Shown here: positions 10,717-19,019 of the stretch, piece after piece | How the letters are laid out: each line of letters starts with the position of its first letter | How positions within the stretch are numbered: position 1 is the first letter of the stretch | From: Curtobacterium sp. ISL-83 | GTDB lineage: Bacteria > Actinomycetota > Actinomycetes > Actinomycetales > Microbacteriaceae | Length of the DNA stretch: 64,000 nt | NCBI RefSeq assembly: GCF_018613895.1 | Contig: NZ_JAGGPH010000011.1 | Coordinates: forward strand, 124,001 to 188,000 | Direction: 5' to 3' | The notes under the pieces: model-generated | What the model was told of the DNA's origin: nothing | Databases searched by the model: none | Seen by the model: the letters and a program-made list of their open reading frames with translations, nothing else | Program-made: the position numbers and the translations under genes

Positions 10717-10754
10717 ACGGGAGGCGCGGTGCCAGCTGGCACCGCGCCTCCCGT
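10717..10754. repeat. 38-bp perfect palindrome, copy 2 of the dispersed element; likely mtl terminator
   Basis: Contains the same 32-bp core as 4291-4322, extended to ACGGGAGGCGCGG on the left and CCGCGCCTCCCGT on the right. It sits directly after mtlD and is followed by a short pyrimidine stretch (TCTTCC), so it can plausibly end the mtl transcript. The identity of the core with copy 1, despite unrelated flanks, indicates a dispersed element rather than two independent terminators. Confidence 0.85.
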
Positions 10755-10828
10755 TCTTCCGGAACCCGCCGGATCGCGACGGGGCGCTCCCGACGGTCAC
10801 CACCTGTGACCCCGCCCGGCCACGGGCG

Positions 10829-10834
10829 TACCGT
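10829..10834 (+). promoter_or_regulatory. -10 element of a leaderless promoter for the quinone oxidoreductase
   Basis: TACCGT is followed by seven bases and then ATG 10842. This favours that ATG over the in-frame GTG at 10806. Confidence 0.55.
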
Positions 10835-10841
10835 CCGGTGC

Positions 10842-11774
10842 ATGACGAAGCACTGGGTAGCCCCGCGGTTCGGCGGCAGCGAAGTCCTCGAGTACGTCGA
10901 CACCGACGTCCCGTCCCCGGGCCCCGGCGAGGTGACGATCGACGTGCGTGCCGCCGGCATGAACCCCGCGGACACGAAGCACACCCGACAGGGCGACCCG
11001 TCAGCCCTGCCGATCCCGATCGGGTACGAGGTCGCCGGCATCATCAGCGCCGTCGGCCCGGACACCACCATCGCCTCCGGTGGGGGAGCGGTCGGGGACG
11101 AGGTCATCGCGTTCCGCGTCGCCGGTGGGTGGACCGAACAGCTCACGGTCGCCGCCGCCGACGTGTTCGCGAAGCCGCCGACGCTCGGTTTCCCGGAAGC
11201 GGCGAACCTGCTGCTCGCCGGGAGCACCGCTGCCGACATGATCCGGGTCACCCGCGCCGAGGGGCGCGACACCGTCCTCGTGCACGGTGCGTCCGGAGCG
11301 GTGGGGGTCAGCCTCCTGCAGCAGCTCCGCCTGCTCGGGTCGCGGGTGATCGGGACCGCGTCGGAGCACAACGCCGACACGGTGCGTCGGTACGGTGCCG
11401 AATGGGTCGCCTACGGTGACGGCCTGGAGGCACGGGTGCGGGACCTCGCACCCTCCGGGATCACCGTGGCCATGGACTGCGTCGGAAGCGACGAAGCGGT
11501 CGACGTCTCGCTGGCGCTCGTCGCCGACCGCGATCGGATCGTCACCATCGCCGCGCAGCAGCGGGCTGCCGCCGACGGCTTCCCCGCGGTCGGTGGCGCC
11601 CAGCCGGAGAGCAAGGCCTTCCGGGACTCGGTCCGGCAGCGGCTGATCGACCTCGCCGGTGGGGGAGACCTCGAGGTGCCGGTCGCGCGCACGTTCCCGC
11701 TCGCCGAGGCGAAGGAGGCGGCCACCGTCCTGGAGTCGCAGCACCCCGGAGGGAAGCTCGCGCTGATCCCCTGA
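10842..11774 (+). CDS. Zinc-free MDR-family quinone oxidoreductase (NADPH-dependent)
   Basis: 310 residues of the medium-chain dehydrogenase/reductase fold. The N-terminal catalytic domain has GEVTIDVRAAGMNPADTK and GYEVAGIISAVGPD. The NADPH-binding Rossmann segment is VLVHGASGAVGVSLLQQ, and the Cys ligands of zinc alcohol dehydrogenases are absent. Such enzymes reduce quinones or enones, and the substrate cannot be told. A TACCGT promoter hexamer seven bases before ATG 10842 supports this start. It appears to be a single-gene unit. Confidence 0.88.
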   Translation: MTKHWVAPRFGGSEVLEYVDTDVPSPGPGEVTIDVRAAGMNPADTKHTRQGDPSALPIPIGYEVAGIISAVGPDTTIASGGGAVGDEVIAFRVAGGWTEQLTVAAADVFAKPPTLGFPEAANLLLAGSTAADMIRVTRAEGRDTVLVHGASGAVGVSLLQQLRLLGSRVIGTASEHNADTVRRYGAEWVAYGDGLEARVRDLAPSGITVAMDCVGSDEAVDVSLALVADRDRIVTIAAQQRAAADGFPAVGGAQPESKAFRDSVRQRLIDLAGGGDLEVPVARTFPLAEAKEAATVLESQHPGGKLALIP

Positions 11775-11876
11775 GCTCCGATGCACCCCTGACTCGGGGC
11801 AGACGACGGCGTCCGGTTCTGGTTTGATCAGTCCTGACAGCTGTCGATGCCGCCACACAACCCGCAGGGGGACCCC

Positions 11877-12464
11877 GTGAGTGACCAGTACCCGCCGCAG
11901 AACCCGCCCGGCCAGCAGCCGGGCGGCAACGACCCGCAGTACGGCCGGGCGCCGCAGTACGGTCAGGCGCCGCAGTACGGCCAAGCCCCGGCGGGCTCGA
12001 AGGGCGAACCGCCGCTGTGGGCTCCCTGGTACGGCATCTCATTCGGCGGCGCCTTCAAGCGGTTCTTCAAGAAGTACGCCACGTTCACCGGCCGTGCGAG
12101 CCGGAGTGAGTACTGGTGGTGGTACCTCTGGAGTGCGATCATCGGTGCGGTCGGATCGGTCGTCACGGGGATCCTCGTCGCAGCGACGGGCACGACCACG
12201 ACAACGACCTCGTCGGGGCACGTCGGTTTCTCGACGATGTCGACCAATCCCCTCGCCGGCACGCCGTTCTGGATCATCGGGCTCGCCCTGATCATCCCCA
12301 CCCTCGCTCTGATCGTTCGTCGCCTCCACGACGCGAATCTCTCGGGGCTGCTCGCGCTGCTCTTGCTCGTGCCCTTCTTCGGGGCGATCGCAGTCTTCAT
12401 CATGATGTTCCTGCCGTCCCAGCCAGAGGGCGCGCGGTTCGACCACCCGGAGGGAAACCGATGA
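11877..12464 (+). CDS. DUF805 membrane protein with Gln/Tyr/Pro-rich N-terminus (first of a pair)
   Basis: 195 residues. The first ~45 are low-complexity with repeated PQYG(Q/R)AP units. The conserved block GRASRSEYWWWYLW then opens the DUF805 membrane domain, with about four transmembrane segments and the family signature RRLHDANLSG near the C-terminus. DUF805 proteins are inner-membrane proteins of unknown function. The GTG at 11877 follows an AGGGGGA ribosome site. Its TGA overlaps the ATG of the next DUF805 gene (ATGA), so the two are translationally coupled and may form a heteromer. Confidence 0.9.
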   Translation: MSDQYPPQNPPGQQPGGNDPQYGRAPQYGQAPQYGQAPAGSKGEPPLWAPWYGISFGGAFKRFFKKYATFTGRASRSEYWWWYLWSAIIGAVGSVVTGILVAATGTTTTTTSSGHVGFSTMSTNPLAGTPFWIIGLALIIPTLALIVRRLHDANLSGLLALLLLVPFFGAIAVFIMMFLPSQPEGARFDHPEGNR

Positions 12465-13213
12465 GCAACGACGGAACACCGGAGTGGGGGTCTCCCGGTG
12501 CGGACCGCCGCCAGGGCGATGCCCAGCAGCAGCCGCAGCACCCGGGCGGTCAACCGGGCCAGTACGAACCCTCTGGTCAGGACGGGCAGTCGCCGCAGTA
12601 CGGGCAGTCGCCGCAGTACGGGCAGCCGCCGCAGTACGGCCAGGCCCCGCAGGCCGGTCAGCAGCCGTACGGCTACCCCGATCAGTACAACCAGCAGCCG
12701 TACGGGCAGCCGTACCCGCAGTACGGCCAACAGATCCCTGTCGGCCCGGACGGGAAGCCGCCGCTCTGGGCCCCCTGGTACGGCATCGGGTTCCTCGATG
12801 CGTTCATCCGCTTCTTCAAGAAGTACGCCCAGTTCGACGGGCGAGCAAGCCGGAGCGAGTACTGGTACTGGGTCCTCGCGAACGGGATCGTGACGACGGT
12901 GCTCATCGGGGGGTACTCCGCCACGATGATCTCGTGGGCCGTCTCGGCCGGCCGGACCGACGCGTACGGCAACGTCACCTCGGTCACCAGCGCCCCGCCG
13001 GCGATCGCCTTCGTCCTGCTGGGCCTCTGGTTCCTGTGGTGGCTCGCGACCATCGTGCCGACCCTGGCGCTCGGATGGCGGCGGCTGCACGACGCGAACC
13101 TGTCAGGGGCGCTCTGGTTGATATCGCTCGTCACGGGCATCGCGGGCATCGTGTTCGGGCTCCTGTCACCGAACCCTGCTGGCGCCCAGTACGACCGACC
13201 GGTCGCCCGCTGA
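12461..13213 (+). CDS. DUF805 membrane protein with QYGQ repeats (second of a pair)
   Basis: 250 residues, a paralogue of the upstream protein. The Pro/Gln/Tyr-rich N-terminus is longer (about 95 residues, with repeated SPQYGQ and PPQYGQ units). The shared block PPLWAPWYGI, FIRFFKKYAQFDGRASRSEYW and a DUF805 domain ending in RRLHDANLSG follow. The shared block just before the membrane domain shows the pair arose by duplication. The ATG at 12461 lies inside the preceding stop codon. A strong terminator follows at 13230-13260. Confidence 0.9.
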   Translation: MSNDGTPEWGSPGADRRQGDAQQQPQHPGGQPGQYEPSGQDGQSPQYGQSPQYGQPPQYGQAPQAGQQPYGYPDQYNQQPYGQPYPQYGQQIPVGPDGKPPLWAPWYGIGFLDAFIRFFKKYAQFDGRASRSEYWYWVLANGIVTTVLIGGYSATMISWAVSAGRTDAYGNVTSVTSAPPAIAFVLLGLWFLWWLATIVPTLALGWRRLHDANLSGALWLISLVTGIAGIVFGLLSPNPAGAQYDRPVAR

Positions 13214-13229
13214 CCGGACCCATGACAGA

Positions 13230-13260
13230 ACGGCCCCGACCGCGTCGTCGGGGCCGTTTT
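13230..13260. terminator. Rho-independent terminator after the DUF805 pair
   Basis: An 11-bp perfect stem, ACGGCCCCGAC and GTCGGGGCCGT, with a six-base loop is followed by TTTT on the plus strand. It lies between the convergent DUF805 and TNT-domain genes, so it may also stop minus-strand transcripts. Confidence 0.88.
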
Positions 13261-13294
13261 GTGCAGCGCGATCGTCGATGTGTGCGGTGGTGAC

Positions 13295-13936
13295 TCAGAC
13301 CACCCGGAGCCGGGCGAGGGACCCGTCGACCACCAGGTCGCGCACCGTGACGGACGGATCCGCCGTCTGGAAGCGGAGCGCGCCTCCTGGCTGGTCGAAC
13401 CAGGGACGGACGAACGTGACCGTCACCAGGAACGGCCGCTCCACCAGGTACCGGTGCGTCTCCGGCGCCGCCACGACGTGCGGCGGCAGGGACCGTGCGG
13501 GCATCGGGGTGTCGAGCGGGTGGAGCAGGTAGCCGTCCGGGCCGCCGACACGGTCCACCGGGACGCCTGCGGGGATCTGGATGGTGAGGCCCTGCTCACC
13601 GGCCTGTGCGACCTGCTGCGCGAGCTGCGGGTAGGTCGAGCCGGCGCGGTCGCGGAGGCCGTCGAGCTCGTGCCGCGGGATGTCGCGCGGTGCCGGGAAC
13701 GGCCGGTTCAGGAACCGACGCAGCATCTCGACGGCGTCGTCTTCGCCGCTGGCCAGGGCGAGACGACGAGCAGTGCCGTAGTCGACGACCTCGAGCGCGT
13801 AGTCGGACTTCTCGGCCTGCACGATGCGCAGCGCACCTTCGACGGGCGGCTCGTGCAGGGTCTCACCGGGGAGCTGCACGTACCGGATCGTGTAGCCGAG
13901 CTGGTCGAGGATGGGGCGGGTCTCCGCGAACGTCAT
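13295..13936 (-). CDS. TNT-domain protein, candidate NAD(P)+ glycohydrolase
   Basis: 213 residues. The C-terminal half (about 118-213) matches the tuberculosis necrotizing toxin (TNT) fold: VDRVGGPDGYLLHPLDTPM, then RSLPP at 148-152, Tyr 163, PWFDQPGG at 178-185 and a closing strand LVVDGSLARL. In the M. tuberculosis CpnT toxin this domain hydrolyses NAD, and a Gln in the matching loop is catalytic (established). The N-terminal ~110 residues, with helices and YGTARRLALASGEDD, are of unknown type. No signal peptide, polymorphic-toxin repeats or adjacent immunity gene is visible. A TAGGCT hexamer seven bases before ATG 13936 suggests a leaderless message. Activity and role are inferred only. 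Confidence 0.72.
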   Translation of the reverse strand: MTFAETRPILDQLGYTIRYVQLPGETLHEPPVEGALRIVQAEKSDYALEVVDYGTARRLALASGEDDAVEMLRRFLNRPFPAPRDIPRHELDGLRDRAGSTYPQLAQQVAQAGEQGLTIQIPAGVPVDRVGGPDGYLLHPLDTPMPARSLPPHVVAAPETHRYLVERPFLVTVTFVRPWFDQPGGALRFQTADPSVTVRDLVVDGSLARLRVV

Positions 13937-13943
13937 GGCCGGG

Positions 13944-13949
13944 AGCCTA
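13944..13949 (-). promoter_or_regulatory. -10 element of a leaderless promoter for the TNT-domain gene
   Basis: Minus-strand TAGGCT is followed by seven bases and then ATG 13936. The gene is therefore transcribed separately from the sdh operon that ends 52 bp upstream. Confidence 0.55.
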
Positions 13950-13988
13950 TCGGTGCTCCCCATGACGACGCCGGGACCGCCCCGACCA

Positions 13989-14762
13989 TCACGCGCGCCC
14001 GCGCATGATCGCCTGCTTGACCTCCGAGATCGCCTTGGTGACCTGGATCCCGCGGGGGCAGGCGTCCGTGCAGTTGAAGGTCGTGCGGCAGCGCCAGACG
14101 CCTTCCTTGTCGTTGAGGATGTCGAGCCGCACGTTCGCAGCCTCGTCACGGGAGTCGAAGATGAACCGGTGGGCGTTCACGATCGCGGCCGGACCGAAGT
14201 ACTGACCGTCGGTCCAGAAGACCGGGCAGGACGACGTGCACGCGGCGCAGAGGATGCACTTCGTGGTGTCGTCGAAGCGTGCGCGGTCGGCGACCGACTG
14301 GACGCGCTCCTTGCCGGGCGTCGGGGCGACCGAGGTCTGCAGGAACGGCTGGACTTCGCGGTACGACTTGAAGAAGGGCTCCATGTCGACGACGAGGTCC
14401 TTCTCGAGCGGCAGACCCTTGATGGCCTCGACGTAGATCGGCTTCGAGACGTCGAGGTCCTTGATCAGGGTCTTGCACGCCAGACGGTTGCGACCGTTGA
14501 TGCGCATGGCGTCGGAGCCGCACACGCCGTGCGCGCACGAGCGACGGAACGTCAGCGAGCCGTCCTGCTCCCACTTGATCTTGTGCAGCGCGTCGAGGAT
14601 GCGGTCGGTCGGCAGCATCATGACGTCGAAGTCCTGCCAGCGCGGCTCGTCGTCGACGTCCGGGTCGAACCGTCGGACGATCACCGTGACGGGGAAGGAC
14701 CCGGGAGGGGCGTCCTGCACCGTGTCCGTGCGGGGCGCGTCGGAGACCAGGGTGTCGGTCAT
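13989..14762 (-). CDS. sdhB: Succinate dehydrogenase iron-sulfur subunit
   Basis: 257 residues, the electron-transfer subunit of complex II. RRSCAHGVCGSDAMRINGRN holds the [2Fe-2S] ligands, with Asp in place of the third Cys as in E. coli SdhB. CILCAACTSSCP and CRTTFNCTDACPRG bind the [4Fe-4S] and [3Fe-4S] clusters. It passes electrons from the SdhA flavin to quinone at SdhC/SdhD on the cytoplasmic face of the membrane. The start ATG shares one base with the sdhA stop. Last gene of sdhC-sdhD-sdhA-sdhB. Confidence 0.97.
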   Translation of the reverse strand: MTDTLVSDAPRTDTVQDAPPGSFPVTVIVRRFDPDVDDEPRWQDFDVMMLPTDRILDALHKIKWEQDGSLTFRRSCAHGVCGSDAMRINGRNRLACKTLIKDLDVSKPIYVEAIKGLPLEKDLVVDMEPFFKSYREVQPFLQTSVAPTPGKERVQSVADRARFDDTTKCILCAACTSSCPVFWTDGQYFGPAAIVNAHRFIFDSRDEAANVRLDILNDKEGVWRCRTTFNCTDACPRGIQVTKAISEVKQAIMRGRA

Positions 14763-16555
14763 CAGTACTTCCTCTCCATGGGCTGGTACCGCGTCACGAC
14801 GACTGGCTTCCAGTCGAGGGTGATGTGGTCGTCGGCGAGTGACGAGTGCGGATCGCCCGTCAGGTACGCCATGGTGTGCTGCATGTAGTGCTCGTCGTCG
14901 CGCTTCGGGTAGTCGTCACGCATGTGGCCACCGCGGGACTCCTTGCGGTTCCGCGCGGAGTACACGACGACCTCGGCCAGGTCGAGCAGGAAGCCGAGCT
15001 CGACGGCTTCGAGCAGGTCCGTGTTGAACCGCTTGCCCTTGTCCTGCACGGACACCTGCGTGAACCGGTTGCGGAGCGTGTGGATCGTCTCGGTGACGCG
15101 GGCGAGGGACTCGTCGGTGCGGAACACCTGCGCGTTCTTGTCCATCTCGTCCTGCAGTTCCTTGCGGAGGACGGCGATGCGCTCGGTGCCGGTCGAGGCG
15201 CGGAGCTGCGCGAGCATGTCCCGGACGCCCGCTGCCGGGTCCTCGGGCAGGGGCAGGTACTCGGCGGTCTTGACCCACTCGGCCGCGTTGTTGCCGGACC
15301 GCTTGCCGAACACGTTGATGTCGAGCAGCGAGTTCGTGCCGAGACGGTTCGAGCCGTGCACGGACACGCAGGCGCACTCGCCGGCGGCGTACAGGCCCGG
15401 GACCACGGTCGTGTTGTCGTACAGGACCTGTGCGTCGGTGTTCGTCGGGATGCCACCCATCGCGTAGTGCGCGGTCGGCATCACGGGCACCGGCTCGACC
15501 ACGGGGTCGACCCCGAGGTACGTGCGGGCGAACTCGGTGATGTCGGGCAGCTTGGTCTCGAGGACCTCAGCACCCAGGTGGGTGCAGTCGAGGAGCACGT
15601 AGTCCTTGTTCGGCCCGGCCCCCCGGCCCTCGGCGACCTCTTGCACCATGCAGCGGGCGACGATGTCACGCGGCGCGAGGTCCTTGATGGTGGGGGCGTA
15701 CCGCTCCATGAAGCGCTCGCCCGAGGCGTTGCGGAGGATCGCGCCCTCACCGCGAGCGCCCTCGGTCAGCAGGATGCCGAGGCCTGCGAGTCCGGTCGGG
15801 TGGAACTGGAAGAACTCCATGTCCTCGAGCGGCAGACCCGTGCGCCAGACGATGCCGACGCCGTCACCGGTCAGGGTGTGCGCGTTCGACGTGGTCTTGT
15901 ACATCTTGCCGAAGCCGCCGGTGGCGAAGATCATCGCCTTCGCGTGGAAGACGTGCAGGTCGCCGGTGGCGAGCTCGTACGCCACGACCCCCGCGGGCTG
16001 CTTCCGGGTGATCCCGTCCTCGCCCGTGACGTCGACCATGATGAGGTCGAGCGCGTAGAACTCGTTGAAGAAGTTCACGCCGAGCTTCACGCAGTTCTGG
16101 AACAGGGTCTGCAGGATCATGTGGCCCGTGCGGTCGGCGGCGTAGCACGCCCGGCGAACCGGTGCCTTGCCGTGGTCGCGCGTGTGACCGCCGAACCGTC
16201 GCTGGTCGATCTTGCCCTCGGGCGTGCGGTTGAACGGCAGGCCCATGTTCTCGAGGTCGATGACCGCGTCGATCGCTTCCTTCGCGAGGATCTCCGCGGC
16301 GTCCTGGTCGACCAGGTAGTCACCGCCCTTGATCGTGTCGAAGGTGTGCCACTCCCAGGAGTCCTCCTCGACGTTCGCCAGCGCCGCTGCCATGCCGCCC
16401 TGCGCCGCACCGGTGTGCGACCGGGTCGGGTAGAGCTTCGAGATGACGGCGGTCTTCGCCTTCGGTCCGGCCTCGATCGCGGCACGCATACCCGCGCCGC
16501 CCGCGCCGATGATGACGACTTCGAACTGGTGGTGGTGAACGGTGGTCTCGGTCAC
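14762..16555 (-). CDS. sdhA: Succinate dehydrogenase flavoprotein subunit
   Basis: 597 residues from a GTG at 16555. The N-terminal FAD-binding [18 protein letters not shown] is followed by [15 protein letters not shown], where His 47 is the expected covalent FAD attachment residue. [20 protein letters not shown] is the substrate-binding region, and [12 protein letters not shown] closes the flavin site. It oxidises succinate to fumarate in the TCA cycle. The C-terminus ends with the usual HMRDDYP helical domain. It lies 79 bp after sdhD. Confidence 0.97.
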   Translation of the reverse strand: MTETTVHHHQFEVVIIGAGGAGMRAAIEAGPKAKTAVISKLYPTRSHTGAAQGGMAAALANVEEDSWEWHTFDTIKGGDYLVDQDAAEILAKEAIDAVIDLENMGLPFNRTPEGKIDQRRFGGHTRDHGKAPVRRACYAADRTGHMILQTLFQNCVKLGVNFFNEFYALDLIMVDVTGEDGITRKQPAGVVAYELATGDLHVFHAKAMIFATGGFGKMYKTTSNAHTLTGDGVGIVWRTGLPLEDMEFFQFHPTGLAGLGILLTEGARGEGAILRNASGERFMERYAPTIKDLAPRDIVARCMVQEVAEGRGAGPNKDYVLLDCTHLGAEVLETKLPDITEFARTYLGVDPVVEPVPVMPTAHYAMGGIPTNTDAQVLYDNTTVVPGLYAAGECACVSVHGSNRLGTNSLLDINVFGKRSGNNAAEWVKTAEYLPLPEDPAAGVRDMLAQLRASTGTERIAVLRKELQDEMDKNAQVFRTDESLARVTETIHTLRNRFTQVSVQDKGKRFNTDLLEAVELGFLLDLAEVVVYSARNRKESRGGHMRDDYPKRDDEHYMQHTMAYLTGDPHSSLADDHITLDWKPVVVTRYQPMERKY

Positions 16556-16634
16556 TGGGGCCTTTCAGGGGAGGAGGTGCTCGCCGGCAGGGGTGGTCGC
16601 GGCGTGCTGGTGCGAGTTCGGGTGCGGCGGGCGG

Positions 16635-17081
16635 TCAGCGAGCCGGGCAGAACGACGGCAGGTCAGCGGCGGTGGCGCCGGCGGGGCACGGGTCGAAGGT
16701 CCAGCAGACGAGCAGGCCGAGGACGACCAGGACGACGCAGGCGATCAGGACCGCGACGAGCAGGGTCTTCCGGATGCCGGGCTTCGCCACGTAGTCGTTG
16801 ATGATCGTGCGCATGCCGTTCGACCCGTGGACGAGCGCGAGGACGAGCATGAGCGAGTCCCAGACCTGCCAGAACGGGCTGGCCCACTTGCCGGCGACGA
16901 AGGCGAAGTCGATCTGCTTCACGCCGCCGCCCGCGACCATGTTCACGAACAGGTGGCCGAAGATGAGCACGACGAGCAGGACGCCCGACGCGCGCATGTA
17001 GATCCAGCCCCACTTCTCCCAGTTGGTGGTGCGGCGGGCTGCTGCTGCCGAGCGGGGCGGCTCGATGGTCTGTGTGGTCAT
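16635..17081 (-). CDS. sdhD: Succinate dehydrogenase membrane anchor subunit
   Basis: 148 residues with three transmembrane helices (around SGVLLVVLIFGHLFVNMVAG, WDSLMLVLALVHGSNGMRTI and TLLVAVLIACVVLVVLGLLV). GHLFVNM and LALVHGSNGMR carry histidines suited to haem b coordination. With SdhC it anchors the complex and forms the quinone site. It lies between sdhC (18 bp away) and sdhA. A short C-terminal tail contains two Cys. Confidence 0.92.
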   Translation of the reverse strand: MTTQTIEPPRSAAAARRTTNWEKWGWIYMRASGVLLVVLIFGHLFVNMVAGGGVKQIDFAFVAGKWASPFWQVWDSLMLVLALVHGSNGMRTIINDYVAKPGIRKTLLVAVLIACVVLVVLGLLVCWTFDPCPAGATAADLPSFCPAR

Positions 17082-17099
17082 CGGTGTGGTCCCTTCGGC

Positions 17100-17549
17100 C
17101 TAGTGGAAGTCCGCGACGAGGTTCATGAGCTGGCGCGGCAGGAAGCCCGCGATGGCGATCGCCCAGAGGACGATCACGATCCAGAACATGGAGCGCTGGT
17201 ACTTCGGGCCCTTGGACCAGAAGTCGACGAGGATGATGCGGAGGCCGTTGAAGGCGTGGAAGACGATCGCCATCACGAGGGCGATCTCACCGAGGTTCAT
17301 GATCGGCGTCTTGTACGTCCCGATCACGGCGTTGTAGGCCTCGGGCGAGATCCGCACGAGCGCGGTGTCCAGGATGTGGACGAGCAGGAAGAAGTAGATC
17401 GCGACACCGGTGATCCGGTGCAGCACCCACGACCACATGCCGGTCGAACCCCGGTACAGGGTCCCTTGCCCGGTGCGAGAGGCACGCGGTGCCTCGATCG
17501 TCACCTGGGGGGCGGCGGTCGCCGTACTCCCTGCGGTCTGCTCGGCCAT
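17100..17549 (-). CDS. sdhC: Succinate dehydrogenase cytochrome b556 subunit
   Basis: 149 residues. After a ~35-residue cytoplasmic segment comes the SdhC signature STGMWSWVLHRITGVAIY with the quinone-site Ser/Arg and a haem-region His. Three transmembrane helices follow (GVAIYFFLLVHILD, IALVMAIVFHAFNGLRIIL and MFWIVIVLWAIAIAGFL). First gene of the operon. ATG 17549 was preferred because homologues begin shortly before the GTLYRGSTGMW segment. The leader upstream contains a palindrome and an operator-like inverted repeat. Confidence 0.93.
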   Translation of the reverse strand: MAEQTAGSTATAAPQVTIEAPRASRTGQGTLYRGSTGMWSWVLHRITGVAIYFFLLVHILDTALVRISPEAYNAVIGTYKTPIMNLGEIALVMAIVFHAFNGLRIILVDFWSKGPKYQRSMFWIVIVLWAIAIAGFLPRQLMNLVADFH

Positions 17550-17570
17550 GAGCACGCCCTTCCGTAGGAC

Positions 17571-17628
17571 GGGCTCGCCGATCGGCGAGCCCTTGCCGTT
17601 CGTGTTCGGGTGGAACACGACCATCCTA
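17571..17628 (-). promoter_or_regulatory. sdh operon promoter, operator-like repeat and leader palindrome
   Basis: On the minus strand a TAGGAT -10 hexamer (17623-17628) overlaps the stop codon of the upstream glycosyltransferase. The predicted start site near 17616 lies inside CGTGTTCGGGTGGAACACG (17601-17619), a 7-5-7 perfect inverted repeat and candidate repressor site. The ~70-nt leader then carries a 22-bp perfect palindrome at 17571-17592 (arms GGGCTCGCCGA and TCGGCGAGCCC). Confidence 0.6.
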
Positions 17629-18864
17629 TGCGCGCGCGCTGACGTTCTCGTTCCACCCGCTCCGAGCACCCCGCGACGGGGCCGGTGGTGCCCCGATCGT
17701 GCGCGCCGTGTCGTGGTGCTCGAGCAGCTCGTCGCCGACCGCCTCCCACGTCGTGCCCTCGACGCGCACGCGACCGGCGGACCCCATCCGCTCCGCGAGC
17801 GCCCGGTCCCGGTGCAGGCGCAGGACGGCGGAGCGCAGTGCGAGCACGCCGTCCGGGTCGTACAGGTCGCCGTCGAGCCCGGGCGCGACGAGGTCGAGCG
17901 GGCCTCCGGACGCGGGGGCGATGACGGGCAGCCCCGTGGCGTGCGCCTCCTGCAACGTCTGTCCGAAGGTCTCCGCCGGCCCCGTGTGCACGAACAGGTC
18001 GAGGGCCGCGTACGCGTCCGCGAGGGCGTCACCGCAGAGCGGGCCGGTGAAGGTCACGTCGAGGTGCCGCAGCCGTCGCTCGAGCAGCGCCCTGGAGGGA
18101 CCGCCTCCTGCGACCACGAGCCGGATGCCCGGGATGCCGCCGAGTTCGGCGAGCCGCTCGACCTCCTTCTCCGGTGCCAGCCGCCCCACGTACCCGACGA
18201 TGGTCTCGCCGCCCGGCGCGAGGCGCCGGCGCAGGGCGCGGACGTGCGACGACGTGCGCCGGGCGGGGTGGAACAGCTCCGTGTCCACACCGCGGCCCCA
18301 GCGCGCGACGCGGGGGACGCCGTCCTCCGCGAGCATCGCCGCGGTCGCGCTCGACGGTGCGAGCGTCAGCGACGCACCGGCGTGGATGCGGCCGAGGATC
18401 CGACGGACCAACGGGGCGGCCGCGGTCAGGCCGTTGCGGCGGGCGAACCCAGCCACGTCGGTCTGGAAGACGGCGACGGAGGGGATGCCGAGCCTCCCGG
18501 CCGCCGTGATGGCGCGCCCGCCCAGCAGGAAGGGACTGGCGGCGTGCAGCAGGTCGGCGCCGCTGGCGGCGAGGATCGTGTCGAGGACCGGGTGGGGGAG
18601 CGCCACCGGGAACTGCCGGTACGCGACCGCGGGGACGCGGTGGACGTCGAACCCGTTGTACCGCTCGATCTGGTTGCGACTGCGGAGGCCCGCGATGCCG
18701 GGGGCGTCCGGTGCGATCACGACCGCGCGGTGTCCGCGCCGCCGGAGGTGGTCCAGCACGGCGAGGACGCTCGTGGTGACGCCGTTGAGGGTGGGCAGGA
18801 AGCTCTCGGTCACGACGGCGACGGTCCGTGGGGACGTGCCGTGCTCCACGCTGCGTGCGCTCAT
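17626..18864 (-). CDS. GT4 glycosyltransferase, GDP-mannose-dependent mannosyltransferase-like
   Basis: 412 residues, two Rossmann domains of GT-B fold. The N-terminal VAVVTESFLPTLNGVTTSVL and LPHPVLDTILAASGADLLHAASP resemble MgtA/PimB-like alpha-mannosyltransferases. The C-terminal donor domain has VGYVGRLAPEKEVERL and the GT4 motif GPAETFGQTLQEAHATGLPV with its conserved Glu pair. It probably mannosylates a glycolipid or polymer at the inner membrane face. It diverges from manC, which makes GDP-mannose, and this supports the donor (inference). MSARSVEHG at 18864 was taken as the start; an ATG four codons upstream is also possible. Confidence 0.85.
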   Translation of the reverse strand: MSARSVEHGTSPRTVAVVTESFLPTLNGVTTSVLAVLDHLRRRGHRAVVIAPDAPGIAGLRSRNQIERYNGFDVHRVPAVAYRQFPVALPHPVLDTILAASGADLLHAASPFLLGGRAITAAGRLGIPSVAVFQTDVAGFARRNGLTAAAPLVRRILGRIHAGASLTLAPSSATAAMLAEDGVPRVARWGRGVDTELFHPARRTSSHVRALRRRLAPGGETIVGYVGRLAPEKEVERLAELGGIPGIRLVVAGGGPSRALLERRLRHLDVTFTGPLCGDALADAYAALDLFVHTGPAETFGQTLQEAHATGLPVIAPASGGPLDLVAPGLDGDLYDPDGVLALRSAVLRLHRDRALAERMGSAGRVRVEGTTWEAVGDELLEHHDTARTIGAPPAPSRGARSGWNENVSARA

Positions 18865-19019
18865 GGTGCACCCCATGCTCCGCGCGGCGCGTGTCCCGCC
18901 GGGGCCGACCACGTGAACGCCGCCCGCGCACGCGGTGAACACGGTGTGCGGGAGGCCGCATGCGGGAATCGTGCGGGGCGCGCCCAGGCTGCCCGCAGAC
19001 GGACCGGTACGGTGAGCGG

